NCBI GenBank assembly: GCA_042408665.1
Contig: JBHOQW010000175.1
Span: forward strand, 1-64,000
From: CAUJGQ01 sp042408665
Lineage (GTDB): Bacteria > Chloroflexota > Dehalococcoidia > CAUJGQ01
DNA: 64,000 nt
Direction: 5' to 3'
A program made the translations under genes and the position numbers. This document shows positions 8,548-16,295 of this stretch, one piece after another. The stretch's first letter is position 1, and each line of letters begins with the position of its first letter. The notes under the pieces are model-generated. The model was not told the origin of the DNA. It saw only the letters and a list, made by a program, of their open reading frames with translations, and did not search any database.

Positions 8548-9126
8548 ATGACCGAGATGGACTACGAGGCCGTGGAACCGCGTCGCTTCCTGCCCAGCGC
8601 GGTGGGCCGCTCCTTTGAGCTGGCCGCCGAGTTCGCAGATCTGGCAGCGGCTCGTCGTGCCGTGCGGGCGCTCCGGGAGGCTGGTATCCCCGATGAACAC
8701 GTGGTGATCCTGGGCCAGCTCGGCGACGAGGTCAGCACCGACTGGGGGCTAAGCGCCGATGAGCGGGTGGTCGCAAGCGCGATCGCCTGGGGGGTCACCA
8801 TCGGCGCGGGGCTCGGCGCGGTGCTGGGCGGCGCGATGGGGCTGGTGGTGGGCCTGCTCACCCTGGGAGTGGGTAGCCTGCTCTGGGCGGCGGTGCTCGC
8901 GCCGGCGGTGTTTGGCGCGGGCGCCGGCGGTGTCATCGGTGGTATCGCCGCGACGCGCGTGGTCTTCAGCCGTGCCGCCCTGCACCGCGGGCACCCGGAG
9001 TTCGAGCACGCCCTGATCGGCATCCACGCCGAGTCGCCGGAGGTGATCGAGCGCGCCCGCGCCGTCCTCGAGCGCCTGTCCCCGGTGCGCGTGATCACGC
9101 CGGCCGCTCCCGCCCCGACGGTGTAG
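8548..9126 (+). CDS. Membrane protein with YflT/general-stress-17M-like domain
   Basis: 192 residues with an AGGAGGGATGGTGCC ribosome region. Residues 15-55 (FELAAEFADLAAARRAVRALREAGI) match the start of the general stress 17M/YflT-type domain. Residues about 75-130 are a Gly/Ala-rich hydrophobic stretch with glycine-zipper spacing (GAGLGAVLGGAMGLVVG), likely one or two membrane hairpins. The C-terminal part returns to the same domain type (ALIGIHAESPEVIERARAVL). The family is stress-induced in Bacillus; biochemical role unknown. Confidence 0.65.
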   Translation: MTEMDYEAVEPRRFLPSAVGRSFELAAEFADLAAARRAVRALREAGIPDEHVVILGQLGDEVSTDWGLSADERVVASAIAWGVTIGAGLGAVLGGAMGLVVGLLTLGVGSLLWAAVLAPAVFGAGAGGVIGGIAATRVVFSRAALHRGHPEFEHALIGIHAESPEVIERARAVLERLSPVRVITPAAPAPTV

Positions 9127-9139
9127 CGGCCGGCGCCCC

Positions 9140-9835
9140 TCAGGGCGCGACGCCCACCTGGGCCGGTACCAGCCGGCAGCCGAACACTGCCGCGAACGCC
9201 TCCCGGTACGCCCGCACGGCCTCTTCTATGGGCACGCGGTGGCCGCATTCCCGGGCCAGCGTGGTCATCTCCAGCCCCGCTAGGCCGCAGGGATGAATGA
9301 GCGTGAACGGCGTTAGGTCCATGTCCACGTTGATGGCGATGCCGTGCATCGTCACCCAGCGGCTGATGTAGACCCCCACCGACGCCACCTTGCGCGGTCC
9401 CACCCACACCCCGGGGGTGCCCGGTCGCCGCTCGCCCCGCACGCCGAACCGGGCCAGCAACCGCACGGCCGTCTCCTCCAGGCGCCAGATGTGCCGGCGC
9501 ACGTCGCGGCCGAAACCCGCCAGGTCCAGAATGGGGTAGGCCACGAGCTGGCCCGGCCCGTGGTAGGTGATATCACCGCCGCGCTCCACCCGCACCAGGG
9601 CGATGCCACGCGTCGCAAGCTCAGCGGGCGGCACCAGCAGGTGGTCCAGCCCGGCGTTGCGGCCCAGCGTCAGCACGGGCTCGTGCTCCGTGAGCAGGAG
9701 CGTGTCCGGCTCCCGCCCAAGCTTGCGCCCGGCCTGGAGATGCCGTTGCAGGGCGAGGGCGTCCTCGTACCGCGTGCGGCCCAGCTCCAGCAGCCGCACC
9801 GCCACCGCCTCTCCCGATGCTGCCGTCCCGGCCAT
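9140..9835 (-). CDS. lipB: Octanoyl-[ACP]:protein N-octanoyltransferase
   Basis: 231 residues, normal for LipB. The family motif RGGDITYHGPGQLVAYPI is at about residues 81-98, and the catalytic region GIAINVDMDLTPFTLIHPCG near 167 contains the reactive Cys (HPCG) and the conserved Lys lies in GPRKVASVGV. The enzyme moves octanoyl from acyl carrier protein to lipoyl domains and is needed by the E2 encoded at the left edge. It is followed upstream by a DinB-fold gene 21 bp away on the same strand. Confidence 0.95.
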   Translation of the reverse strand: MAGTAASGEAVAVRLLELGRTRYEDALALQRHLQAGRKLGREPDTLLLTEHEPVLTLGRNAGLDHLLVPPAELATRGIALVRVERGGDITYHGPGQLVAYPILDLAGFGRDVRRHIWRLEETAVRLLARFGVRGERRPGTPGVWVGPRKVASVGVYISRWVTMHGIAINVDMDLTPFTLIHPCGLAGLEMTTLARECGHRVPIEEAVRAYREAFAAVFGCRLVPAQVGVAP

Positions 9836-9856
9836 CTCCGCACCATCGATGCCGGC

Positions 9857-10333
9857 CTACACCAGCGTGGCGCCCAGCAGCGCCGCCATGTCGCGCAGGT
9901 GCTCGCGCTCGTGCCGCACCATCTGGGTGGCCATGTCCAACACGCTCACCTCACCCAGCTCCTCGTGCACCGCCGTGCGCTGCCAGCCCTCCGGCGGTAA
10001 CTCCGCGAGCAGGGCAACCGTCTCCTCACGCCAGGAGCGGGTCTCCGGCACGATGCGGCTCGTGTCGGCGTTCTGGTAATCGGCGTCGCGGGCCAGTCGC
10101 GCCTCGTCGAAGGCGGGCAAGAACGGCCGTTCATGTGTGGCGGCCAGGAACAGCCGCTCGTGGTAAATGCGCGCCACGTCGCGCAGGTGGCAAGCGATCT
10201 CCTTGGCCGACCAAGCGTCTGGAGCGGGCCGACGGCGCAGCTCCTCCTCGCTCCGGCCGGTCAGCAGGGCTGCCAGCCGCTCCGGCAGGCGCGCCAGTTC
10301 AGCCACCAGCTCGTGGACGGGCATGGCCGTCAT
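9857..10333 (-). CDS. DinB/YfiT-fold putative metal-dependent hydrolase
   Basis: 158 residues from the ATG at 10333, which follows GAGGAGGTGTGAG. The three metal-ligand histidines of the DinB four-helix fold are visible: CHLRDVA near residue 48 and HEREH near 143-147. Such proteins often act with thiol cofactors or remain uncharacterised. The gene overlaps nothing and precedes lipB by 21 bp, so the two are probably cotranscribed. Confidence 0.85.
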   Translation of the reverse strand: MTAMPVHELVAELARLPERLAALLTGRSEEELRRRPAPDAWSAKEIACHLRDVARIYHERLFLAATHERPFLPAFDEARLARDADYQNADTSRIVPETRSWREETVALLAELPPEGWQRTAVHEELGEVSVLDMATQMVRHEREHLRDMAALLGATLV

Positions 10334-10430
10334 CTCACACCTCCTCACCGCGCACGGCCGCCCGCGCTCACGTCCTTTCGCCAGTGCGAAGTGCTGGGCG
10401 ATGAGCGCGGAGTGGGCAGCCGCCCTTCGC

Positions 10431-10523
10431 TCAGCACTCCGCCACGGTGTGGAACTCGATCCCCACCGTCTCCAGCATCGTGCCGCAGACGCGCCGGCGC
10501 AACGTCTCACGAAATTTGGTCAT
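10431..10523 (-). CDS. Possible 30-residue peptide
   Basis: A short frame encoding MTKFRETLRRRVC and ending in HTVAEC, with AGGAGA before the ATG (CCAGGAGACCGTGATG). It lies in the 254-bp gap between a TSUP gene and the DinB-fold gene. Its stop codon falls in the dispersed GTGCTGAG repeat. It may be a true small peptide or the remnant of a longer gene; no family is recognised. Confidence 0.3.
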   Translation of the reverse strand: MTKFRETLRRRVCGTMLETVGIEFHTVAEC

Positions 10524-10587
10524 CACGGTCTCCTGGATCCAGCGGCCACTGGAACGGCCGGTTCAGGGCCACGGAGCACCGAGGGTC

Positions 10588-11403
10588 TCAACCGGAAATG
10601 CTGCGCCAGAGCAGGCGCGCGCCCACCAACGCCAGCCCCAGCGCCAGCGAGCGAGTGATGAACGCCGGTCGGGCACGGGGGGCCAGCGCCGCCCCGAGCT
10701 GGGCACCCACCACCACGCCGGCGCCGATGAGCAGGGTACGACTCCAGGCAGCGCCCAACTCACCGGAGAGGAGGTGGGTGAGCGTGCCGGCAAACGCCGT
10801 GATCGCCAGCACGAAGTGCGACGTAGCGGTGGCGATATGAATGGGAAACGACAGCAGCATCACCAGGATGGGCACGTGGATGATGCCGCCGCCGATGCCG
10901 AGGACGCTGGAAATGAAGCCGACCAAAAAGCTGAGCGCCGTCCCCACCTCGGCCCGGTAGGACCAGCGATAGTGATGGCCCGCGCGGTCCACCAGGGCGC
11001 GCGTCCACGCGCCGGGACGGTGCTTGCGCTCGTGCGGGTGCGGGACGGGGCGGAGGGCGACGAGCAGGGCGATGGCCAGGAGCAACACGCCGAACACGAG
11101 GTTGAACAGCCCGCGCGATAGGAACCGAACGGCCCAGGCGCCCAGCACGGCGCCCGGCACCGCCGCGGCCGCGAACAGCAGGCCGCTGCGGTAATCGATC
11201 CGTCCCTGACGGGCGTAGGCCAGCGAGCCGGACAGAGCGTTGAGGAACACCACCGCCAGGGAGATGGTGGTGATCACCGCCGGCGGGTCGTCGGGGTACA
11301 CGAACAGCAACACCGGCACCAGGATGAAGCCGCCGCCGGCGCCAACCAGGGTCCCCAGGGCGCCGACCCCAAATCCGAGCAGCGGCAGCAGCACGATGCC
11401 CAT
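10588..11403 (-). CDS. TSUP (TauE/SafE) family membrane transporter
   Basis: 271 residues with about eight hydrophobic segments and the two repeated TSUP motifs: GTLVGAGGGFILVPVLL near residue 18 and FISSVLGIGGGIIHVPILVML near 163. The family exports sulfite, sulfoacetate or other organic anions across the cytoplasmic membrane; substrate unknown here. A TATGCT hexamer lies 8 bp before the start, so a leaderless transcript is possible. It is 28 bp downstream of a small secreted-protein gene and probably in one unit with it. Confidence 0.88.
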   Translation of the reverse strand: MGIVLLPLLGFGVGALGTLVGAGGGFILVPVLLFVYPDDPPAVITTISLAVVFLNALSGSLAYARQGRIDYRSGLLFAAAAVPGAVLGAWAVRFLSRGLFNLVFGVLLLAIALLVALRPVPHPHERKHRPGAWTRALVDRAGHHYRWSYRAEVGTALSFLVGFISSVLGIGGGIIHVPILVMLLSFPIHIATATSHFVLAITAFAGTLTHLLSGELGAAWSRTLLIGAGVVVGAQLGAALAPRARPAFITRSLALGLALVGARLLWRSISG

Positions 11404-11431
11404 GCCGTCTCAGCATAGCAGGTGACGGTCA

Positions 11432-11821
11432 CTAGCTCGTGCACTGGCTCGCGTCCTCGTACACGTACCAGCGGCTGCCCTCGCGGGCAAACTCCCACCG
11501 CTCCACCCGCTCCCCCTCCGGCCCGCTGAGCACGACGGTGGCCGAGGCACGCAGCCCGCGCGGTGGCGTGGCGTGCACGGCGCGAACGTGTGTATCGCGA
11601 TACCGCCCCTGTCGGGCCCGCACCGAGCCCGCGAAACGGTGCAACGGGCAGACGGCGCGGAAGTCGAGGTCGGTCAGGCGGTAGGCGGCGGCCGCGTCGC
11701 CGCGGCCTAGGGCGGTGATATAGGCGCGTGCCACGGCATCAACAGCACGCTCCGGGGACGGCACGCCCAGCAGCCACGTGCCGAGCAGAAAGGCGAGCAG
11801 GGCGGCGGCCAGCCAGCGCAC
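11432..11821 (-). CDS. Small exported or anchored protein of unknown function
   Basis: 129 residues. Residues 1-20 (MRWLAAALLAFLLGTWLLGV) form a membrane anchor or signal. The rest (AVDAVARAYITALGRGDAAAAYRL, then a WEFAREGSRWYVYED ending) has the helix-then-sheet order of SnoaL/DUF4878-like folds, with Cys near residue 58 and at the end. It starts 9 bp after a small membrane-protein gene and is followed by the TSUP gene. Function unknown. Confidence 0.65.
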   Translation of the reverse strand: MRWLAAALLAFLLGTWLLGVPSPERAVDAVARAYITALGRGDAAAAYRLTDLDFRAVCPLHRFAGSVRARQGRYRDTHVRAVHATPPRGLRASATVVLSGPEGERVERWEFAREGSRWYVYEDASQCTS

Positions 11822-11830
11822 GGCCGCGCC

Positions 11831-12010
11831 TCACGGTCGTCGCCGACGCGGGGACGTTAGGGTCAAGATCACGATCCCGGTCGGCGCGCCGATCGCTTCC
11901 CCGAACAGGATGGCGGCCAGCGGCAGGTCGGTCAGCGTCAGGCAGAGCACGGTGATCAGCAGCGTGAGCGCCGCTACCGCCAGGCAGGCGTGCCACAGCT
12001 CCTCCACCAT
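11831..12010 (-). CDS. 59-residue membrane protein
   Basis: A small gene starting MVEELWHACLAVAALTLLI after AGGAGGCGGTCCGTA. It has one or two hydrophobic segments (residues 9-30 and 33-50) and a basic C terminus (SPRRRRP). It is 9 bp before the next gene and in line with the TSUP transporter, so it may be an accessory subunit. No family recognised. Confidence 0.6.
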   Translation of the reverse strand: MVEELWHACLAVAALTLLITVLCLTLTDLPLAAILFGEAIGAPTGIVILTLTSPRRRRP

Positions 12011-12059
12011 TACGGACCGCCTCCTACCCTCTCACCCCGGCCCCCCCACGAGTGCGGCA

Positions 12060-12190
12060 TGCCGCGTGGGAGTGCTGAGTTCTGCCTGCTGAGTGCTGCG
12101 GCGACCGGCCCTCACCCCGCCCTTCGGGCGCCCCTCTCCCGCGAGCGGGCGCGGGGCCGGGGGTGAGGGCCGCTGGGGGAGAGGGTCGAT
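12060..12190. repeat. Intergenic GTGCTGAG and CCCTCACCCC repeat cluster
   Basis: GAGTGCTGAG at 12070 and CTGAGTGCTGCGG at 12089 are direct copies. GGCCCTCACCCC (12107-12118) pairs perfectly with GGGGTGAGGGCC (12159-12170), enclosing smaller hairpins. An 18-base piece, GACCGGCCCTCACCCCGC, recurs at about 31252. The queG reading frame runs into the left part of the element. Confidence 0.75.
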
Positions 12191-13437
12191 CGATCCCACA
12201 CCGGCAGCGCCGCCGATGCAACCGGTGGTGGCGCCGCCGCGCGCTCTCCGCCAAGCCAAGCGGCGAGCGCGGCCGGGTCGTAGCCACCATCACCCCGTGG
12301 CGGCCCATCCAGCGCGGCAGCCAGTTCCTCTCGCACCCACGGATCCGTCTCCCGGCGATGGGCGGCAACGAGCGCGTGGCGCGCCCGGCGGCCGCCGATC
12401 CGGCCCAACGCCCAGGCGGCGTGGCCACGCACCAGCGGCGCTGCGTCCGCCAGCGCCCGCGTGAGTGCCGGCACGGCCTCCTCGCCACCGATGTTGCCCA
12501 GCACCACGCAGGCGTTGCGCAAAAGGCCGTCGCGCTTCGCGCGCAGCACCGCCCGCCCGGCAAACCGCGACTGGAAGGCAGCCTCATCCAGCTCCAGCAG
12601 GGGCAGCAGCGCGGGCGCCGCATCCTCCAGCGCCGGCGCACCGAACTCCGGCAGCGGCGGCGCGGTGTACGCCGTGGGGACCGGGCAAACGTCCTGGCAG
12701 GCGTCGCAGCCGAACAGCCAGTCACCGAGCAGCGGCCGCAGCGCCCGCGGGATGGGACCGCGCTGTTCGATGGTCTGGAACGAGATACACAGGCGGTTAT
12801 CCAGCACGTAGGGGCCGGTAAGCGCCCCCGTGGGGCAGGCGGCCAGGCAGCGCGTGCACCGGCCACAGGTCTTGCGCAGGGGCCGATCTGGCTCCAACAC
12901 CGCGGTGGTGATCACCGCGCCGAGCAGCGTCCAGGAGCCGAGGCCGGGTGTGAGCAGATTGGTGTTCTTGCCCACCCAACCGATGCCGGCGCGGGCGGCG
13001 TAGGCCCGCTCGGCCAGGGGGCCGTAATCCACGTATGGGCGGGCACGGCTGCCCGGCGCCTGTTCCGCCAGCCAGCGGCACAGGGCGCGGAGCTTCTTCT
13101 CCAGCACGCGGTGGTAATCGCGGCCCCAGGCATAGCGGGCGATGCGGCCGCGCGGCGCCGGGCCCAGTTGGGCCGGGGTGGCGGGCAGGGAGCGCCAGTA
13201 AGGCGCGGCCACCATGATCACGGAGGCGGCATCGGACAACGAGCGGGCAGGGTCGGTGGCGCGGGCGGCGCGTTCGTGCGTGAACCAGGGCAACCCCTCG
13301 AACATGCCGAGCGCGATCCGCTCCTCGAACGCGCGCCGGTCCTCGGGCAAGGGCTCGGCGCGGGCGATACCCACCACGGTGAGCCCCAGCCCATGGGCAA
13401 AGCGGCGCACATCCTCACTGAGCGGCGCGGTGGACAT
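12112..13437 (-). CDS. queG: Epoxyqueuosine reductase
   Basis: 441 residues from the ATG at 13437. It has the N-terminal cobalamin-binding reductase domain (VVGIARAEPLPEDR; YGPLAERAYAARAGIGW, about residues 148-164), two [4Fe-4S] ferredoxin-type sites (CGRCTRCLAACPTGA and CDACQDVCP with a preceding Cys), and C-terminal HEAT repeats (GHAAWALGRIGGRRAR). QueG reduces epoxyqueuosine to queuosine in the tRNA wobble position and needs cobalamin, which fits the B12 genes in this window. The last 25 or so residues (Pro/Arg-rich) are encoded by an intergenic repeat and are probably an add-on. Confidence 0.93.
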   Translation of the reverse strand: MSTAPLSEDVRRFAHGLGLTVVGIARAEPLPEDRRAFEERIALGMFEGLPWFTHERAARATDPARSLSDAASVIMVAAPYWRSLPATPAQLGPAPRGRIARYAWGRDYHRVLEKKLRALCRWLAEQAPGSRARPYVDYGPLAERAYAARAGIGWVGKNTNLLTPGLGSWTLLGAVITTAVLEPDRPLRKTCGRCTRCLAACPTGALTGPYVLDNRLCISFQTIEQRGPIPRALRPLLGDWLFGCDACQDVCPVPTAYTAPPLPEFGAPALEDAAPALLPLLELDEAAFQSRFAGRAVLRAKRDGLLRNACVVLGNIGGEEAVPALTRALADAAPLVRGHAAWALGRIGGRRARHALVAAHRRETDPWVREELAAALDGPPRGDGGYDPAALAAWLGGERAAAPPPVASAALPVWDRSTLSPSGPHPRPRARSRERGARRAG

Positions 13438-13586
13438 GGATCCCGCCCCCGAGCGTAGCATACGGCGGCGCAGGGCGGCGCTCACGCCTCTGCGATCCAC
13501 GAGCGGCAACGCCGATAGCTTAAGGTGCCGGGCAGGGCGTGGTGCCGGACGAGTAACCGGCTAGGATATCGAACGGCAGGAGGCTG

Positions 13587-14078
13587 ATGATGGGCCGAAT
13601 CGTGACACAAACGCTGGCGCTGCTGGCGGTGCTGGCCGCGGCGCTCGGGCTGGCGCGTCCGAGCGCCGCATCCGAGTGGTGGTGCTGGGATGACCCTGTG
13701 CTCGTCATCAACGGACAAGTTGTCCACGTGCTGGCCGGTGTGCCGGCCGACGCACGCACCCGCGTGACGCAGGCTGAGGTCGTGATCACCGTCCCGGAAG
13801 GTGTGGACGCCAAGCTGACCGCGGTGAACGCGCCTTTCTTCCCGCTCACAGCTCGTCTAGAGCGCGCGGGCACCGTCGCCGCCGACGGCTCCACCGCGGT
13901 CACCGCCACATTGACGGTCAGAAGCAGCGTTCGTTTCGCCGTCGGGTTGCGCATGGTGCAGCCCAGCGGCGGTGAGGTAGCCGCGTTCGACACTACAAAC
14001 CAGCCGGTACGCACGGCCATCACCCTGGCCCCCAAGGCACCGCGGTCCCAAGCAGCGGCAAAGCAAACCCAGCGGTAA
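13587..14078 (+). CDS. Exported protein of unknown function
   Basis: 163 residues after GGCAGGAGGCTG. Residues 1-30 are a signal peptide ending in SAASEWW. The mature part (CWDDPVLVINGQVVHV, then ARTRVTQAEVVITVPEGVDAK) looks all-beta, with TVAADGSTAVTATLTV near the middle. Gap to the next gene, an HD-GYP membrane protein, is only 6 bp, so the two are cotranscribed and may act together at the membrane. No family recognised. Confidence 0.6.
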   Translation: MMGRIVTQTLALLAVLAAALGLARPSAASEWWCWDDPVLVINGQVVHVLAGVPADARTRVTQAEVVITVPEGVDAKLTAVNAPFFPLTARLERAGTVAADGSTAVTATLTVRSSVRFAVGLRMVQPSGGEVAAFDTTNQPVRTAITLAPKAPRSQAAAKQTQR

Positions 14079-14084
14079 CGGATT

Positions 14085-15383
14085 ATGGAGGGGGAACCTC
14101 GGCGTCCACGCCCGCGCGTGCCGCGGCGTATCAAGGTTTATGTTTCCGGCGCGACGCTGGCCACGATTGGGGCGCTGGGATGGACCGCCGCGCACAGCGC
14201 GCAGCCCAACCCGACGCAGGTGGTTCTCACCGGGGTGCTGGCCCTCATGATCGGTGTGGCCCACCTATACCCGCTGCAATTGGCGCCGCGGACCAAGGTT
14301 TCGGCCGATACGGCGCCTGCCTTCGCAGCGGCGGTGCTCCTGCCAACACCGTTGGCCATGCTTGCCTCCCTGGGTGGCATCGGCACTGGCGAGATCATCC
14401 GTCGCACCGCCCCGGTCCAAGTCGCGTACAACACCGCCGTGGCGGGTCTGCGGGCCGGCGCCGCGGCGGCCGTGTTTGGCCGGATAGCCTCCGGCCCGCT
14501 GACGGCGACGCTCAGCGGCGAGCGGGCAGCCACCGCGTTAACCGCCGCCGCGGTGACCATGTTCACCGTCAACGCGACGCTTATCGACCTGATCATCGGC
14601 ATCCAGCAGCGGCGTAACCCGCTGCGTGGCTGGTGGCAACGGCGCCGGCATCACCTCGCCCACGAGGGTACCCTGTACCTGCTGGGCGCCCTTGCCGCCG
14701 TGAGCGGCGCCCGCTGGCCCGCCGCCGTGCTGCTGCTCACCGCCCCGTCCGTGGTCGTGTACCGCTCGCTCAGGGACGGCGTAGCCGTGCGGGTGCAGAC
14801 CCGTGCTGGACTGCTGGCCATCGCCGATACCGTTGACGCCCGCGACCGCACGCCGGGCCACAGCGAGCGGGTGGCCGAGCTGGCCCGTCGGCTCGCGCTG
14901 CACCTGCGCCTACCACCGCCAGAGGTGGAGCTGATCGCCCTGGCCGCGCGCGTGCACGACATCGGCAACCTCGGCCTGCGCTCGACGATCTTCGCCAAAC
15001 CGGGCCCGCTGAGCCCGGCGGAGTGGCGCGAGGTTCGAACCCACACGGAGGCAGGCGCGCGGCTGCTGCGCGACCTGCCGGAACTGGCGGCGGCCGCTCC
15101 CCTCGTGCTCTCGCACCATGAACGTTGGGACGGCCGCGGCTACCCCCAGGGCCTCCAAGGAGAGGCGATCCCGCTCGGCGCGCGCATTATCGCCGTTGCC
15201 GACGCGTTCGACGCGATGACCTCAGAGCGACCGTACCGGCGCGCGCTGCCGCCGGCCGTCGTGCGGGCGGAATTAGAAGAGGGCCGCGGCACCCAGTTCG
15301 ACCCGCGGGTGGTCGATGCCCTGCTCGAGCTGCTGACGCGAGAGCCTCAGCCTGCCGGCGGCGGCCCGATGCCCGGCCGCTAG
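14085..15383 (+). CDS. Membrane-bound HD-GYP domain phosphodiesterase
   Basis: 432 residues. Residues 20-235 contain about six hydrophobic segments, a MASE-like sensor region. The HD-GYP domain covers about 240-420: HSERVAELARRLA, the HD pair in RVHDIGN, HHERWDGRGYPQGL with the GYP motif, and ADAFDAMTSERPYR. The family hydrolyses cyclic di-GMP; metal ligands H, HD, HH and D are present. The last residue of HDIGK is changed to Asn (HDIGN). It shares an operon with an exported protein gene and overlaps the convergent gene by 4 bp. Confidence 0.88.
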   Translation: MEGEPRRPRPRVPRRIKVYVSGATLATIGALGWTAAHSAQPNPTQVVLTGVLALMIGVAHLYPLQLAPRTKVSADTAPAFAAAVLLPTPLAMLASLGGIGTGEIIRRTAPVQVAYNTAVAGLRAGAAAAVFGRIASGPLTATLSGERAATALTAAAVTMFTVNATLIDLIIGIQQRRNPLRGWWQRRRHHLAHEGTLYLLGALAAVSGARWPAAVLLLTAPSVVVYRSLRDGVAVRVQTRAGLLAIADTVDARDRTPGHSERVAELARRLALHLRLPPPEVELIALAARVHDIGNLGLRSTIFAKPGPLSPAEWREVRTHTEAGARLLRDLPELAAAAPLVLSHHERWDGRGYPQGLQGEAIPLGARIIAVADAFDAMTSERPYRRALPPAVVRAELEEGRGTQFDPRVVDALLELLTREPQPAGGGPMPGR

Positions 15384-15757
15384 CGGGTGGCGACGTTCCG
15401 GCCACGCCGCCGGAGGGCCGGCCCATCCTCGACGGGCCCTGCGGTGGAAGTTGGCCGGTGAGCCGGGCGAGCTTCACCGGGAGTCCGATTCACACGCCCC
15501 CGCTGAGCATCGTGCCGATAGGCCGCCACCACGACCGGCACAGCCAACACCGCCAGCAGCGCCGCCCCGACCACGCTCACGAGCAGTGGGATGCCACGCG
15601 TGACCAGCACCGTGGCCACGCCGCAGGTATAAGTCAGCCAGCCGCACGCCGCGACCTGCAGGGGGGAACGTAACCATCCGGCGCGGTATCCCGCCAGCGC
15701 CAGGGTGGTCACCGCTAGTGTGAGCGAGCCGCCGGTCAACGTGCCGGTCACATCCAT
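15380..15757 (-). CDS. Small membrane protein
   Basis: 125 residues from the ATG at 15757, preceded by GGAGGAAGGGGCT. Three hydrophobic segments lie in residues 8-25, 35-52 and 58-78 (GIPLLVSVVGAALLAVLAVP), followed by a basic, Pro/Arg-rich tail. It overlaps the end of the HD-GYP gene tail to tail. No family recognised. Confidence 0.55.
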   Translation of the reverse strand: MDVTGTLTGGSLTLAVTTLALAGYRAGWLRSPLQVAACGWLTYTCGVATVLVTRGIPLLVSVVGAALLAVLAVPVVVAAYRHDAQRGRVNRTPGEARPAHRPTSTAGPVEDGPALRRRGRNVATR

Positions 15758-15808
15758 AGCCCCTTCCTCCCTTGCTGGCATACCGATGCCGATGGCGGCC
15801 GCCGGGCG

Positions 15809-16279
15809 TCAGCTACAGCGGCCAAACGGTTCGTTGAGAAAGCGCTGACTCCCGGTCAGCGTCACCTGCGGCACGAGTGCGGCGATAAGCGGCGCAACCA
15901 GAGAGAAGGTGTATTGCACCTGAACCTCCACCGCATCGCAAGGCTGGCCGGCTGAATTCGGTGTCATGACCGTGTAATTGGGGTACGCCCAGCTGCGCAC
16001 GGTGACCGGCGCCGAGGCGCCCCCTGGCAGATGCGCTAGCCCTGCCCGAGCCTCGCTGACAATGCAGCTCAGCCGGTCAGTGCCGCCGCTGCTGCACGTT
16101 TCTCGTCCGGTAACGGCGTAGCGTGCGCCCAGTTGTGCCGCGTGCTGCACGGACACCCACGCGTTCATCAGACGCCCAAGCTCCACGATGCCGAATAGCA
16201 GCAGGAACAGAGCCGGGGTGACGATGGCCATCTCCACCAAGGTCAGGGCCTGCTCATCCGCTGCACGACGACGCACCAT
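15809..16279 (-). CDS. TadE-like pilus-assembly/envelope protein
   Basis: 156 residues after AGGTAAAGCGAA. The TadE motif is at residues 9-40: EQALTLVEMAIVTPALFLLL, a Glu just before a single membrane segment, as in pseudopilin-type proteins. The outer part contains three Cys residues likely to form disulfides. It is the last of three consecutive TadE/TadG-like genes with gaps of 16 and 46 bp. No tad secretion ATPase or pilin is present in the window. Confidence 0.82.
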   Translation of the reverse strand: MVRRRAADEQALTLVEMAIVTPALFLLLFGIVELGRLMNAWVSVQHAAQLGARYAVTGRETCSSGGTDRLSCIVSEARAGLAHLPGGASAPVTVRSWAYPNYTVMTPNSAGQPCDAVEVQVQYTFSLVAPLIAALVPQVTLTGSQRFLNEPFGRCS

Positions 16280-16295
16280 TTCGCTTTACCTCGCC

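Noticed and set aside
12107..12170. CRISPR-like repeat array
   Set aside because: The repeats are inverted, few, and lack regular spacing or unique spacers; no cas gene was seen.
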